Below are positions 63,530 through 64,000 of a DNA stretch of 64,000 bases, one piece after another. The translations under genes and the position numbers were made by a program. The stretch is taken from positions 170,610,501-170,674,500 of the forward strand of contig CM060833.1 of NCBI GenBank assembly GCA_030762175.1. The letters are read 5' to 3'. The stretch is from Metallyticus violacea. Its lineage: Eukaryota > Arthropoda > Insecta > Mantodea > Metallyticidae. Below the pieces are notes generated by a model that saw nothing but the letters and a program-made list of their open reading frames with translations, was not told the DNA's origin and made no database searches. Position 1 is the stretch's first letter. Every line of letters begins with the position of its first letter.

Positions 63530-64000
63530 GCGTTTTATATATGCTGTCACGAGATTTAATCCATATACCAAGGTTTAAGCTCCAGTATAAGGGAAACACA
63601 CTATCATTGATTGTTTGCATAGGTCACATCTGCCTGTAGGATTCTACTTTCCAAAACAGTCCTGAAGTTATAAATGTGTTATGACTGTTTGAAATTATTC
63701 TTTTGTAGTTCGAACAGAGAACGAGCTAAAGCGTTGAAACAACGCTTTGTCTACAACTCATGTGTCACCAGCAATAATAGAGGCATAAAGGTGGACAAAA
63801 CCGGATACCCTTTACCTTCACCGGCAATGGCAGAAGGTTCTTCTCACTCCACCCCTAAATCAAAATATCCTATAGAAAAGATTAATAATTCAGGAACCTT
63901 GTTAAAGAAGAAATACAGCGTTTTCAATGTGCTCTTATATACAGATTTATTTCAATTGTCTACTTTTCCCCCTGGTTTGCTGCTTAGAGCAATTATTGCA
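63530..64000. other. No supported gene
   Basis: Nothing recognisable up to the window edge. Confidence 0.5.

Noticed and set aside
63335..63639. Frames with poly-Leu, poly-Ile/Val or poly-Thr/Ile
   Set aside because: They are translations of the (AAC)n(AAT)n microsatellite.

Overview
This window looks like gene-poor, AT-rich nuclear DNA of a large arthropod genome, most likely an insect. I found no intact protein-coding gene, bacterial-style operon, rRNA, free-standing tRNA or CRISPR array. Nearly all non-repeat open frames are short (60-140 codons), overlap on both strands and lack recognisable domains. What can be supported is transposon debris and simple repeats. A polyneopteran-type insect is suggested, weakly, by the tail of one SINE family, whose 'gatgacctgagatgttaa' block resembles a block I recall from grasshopper and cricket SINEs. 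That is memory, not a search.

Two tRNA-derived SINE families recur on both strands. SINE-A has a Leu/Ser-tRNA-like head, a central 'aatgccggggaggtacc' block and a tail ending in 'gggcgttaaacac'. It has about 11 copies, at 4071, 5876, 7430, 14587, 14845, 16023, 17776, 35381, 45163, 51452 and 58272. SINE-B has a GGTGGTGTAGTGG-type A box and a tail 'gacctgagatgttaaagagcgtcc'. It has 4 copies, at 11948, 16638, 36412 and 56690. Several copies have visible target-site duplications. Other tRNA-like or GC-rich repeats are near 14410, 33740, 52020 and 62370.

The most structured region is 34.3-41.1 kb. A decayed R1/I-type LINE lies on the minus strand, with endonuclease C-terminus, reverse transcriptase and C-terminal zinc knuckle all recognisable. 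It has been hit by one SINE-A and one SINE-B, the latter inside RT motif A. Its endonuclease segment is cut off by a 2.57-kb minisatellite of 83 almost perfectly length-conserved 31-bp units. Beyond the array lies a decayed DDE transposase on the minus strand.

Further Tc1/mariner-superfamily relics lie at 21.8-22.5 kb (internally deleted, with inverted ends), 25.9-26.2 kb (N-terminal half), 55.96-56.68 kb (mariner with catalytic residues lost) and 57.9-58.6 kb (interrupted by SINE-A). A possible LINE C-terminal remnant is at 24.1-24.3 kb.

Two further items stand out. One is a 116-bp near-perfect hairpin with 55-bp arms at 14657-14772. The other is a frameshifted but clearly protein-like stretch of about 1.3 kb on the minus strand at 49.94-51.25 kb, whose family I do not recognise. 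The rest is AT-rich DNA with microsatellites, including a 365-bp (TATG)n run at 53.2 kb.
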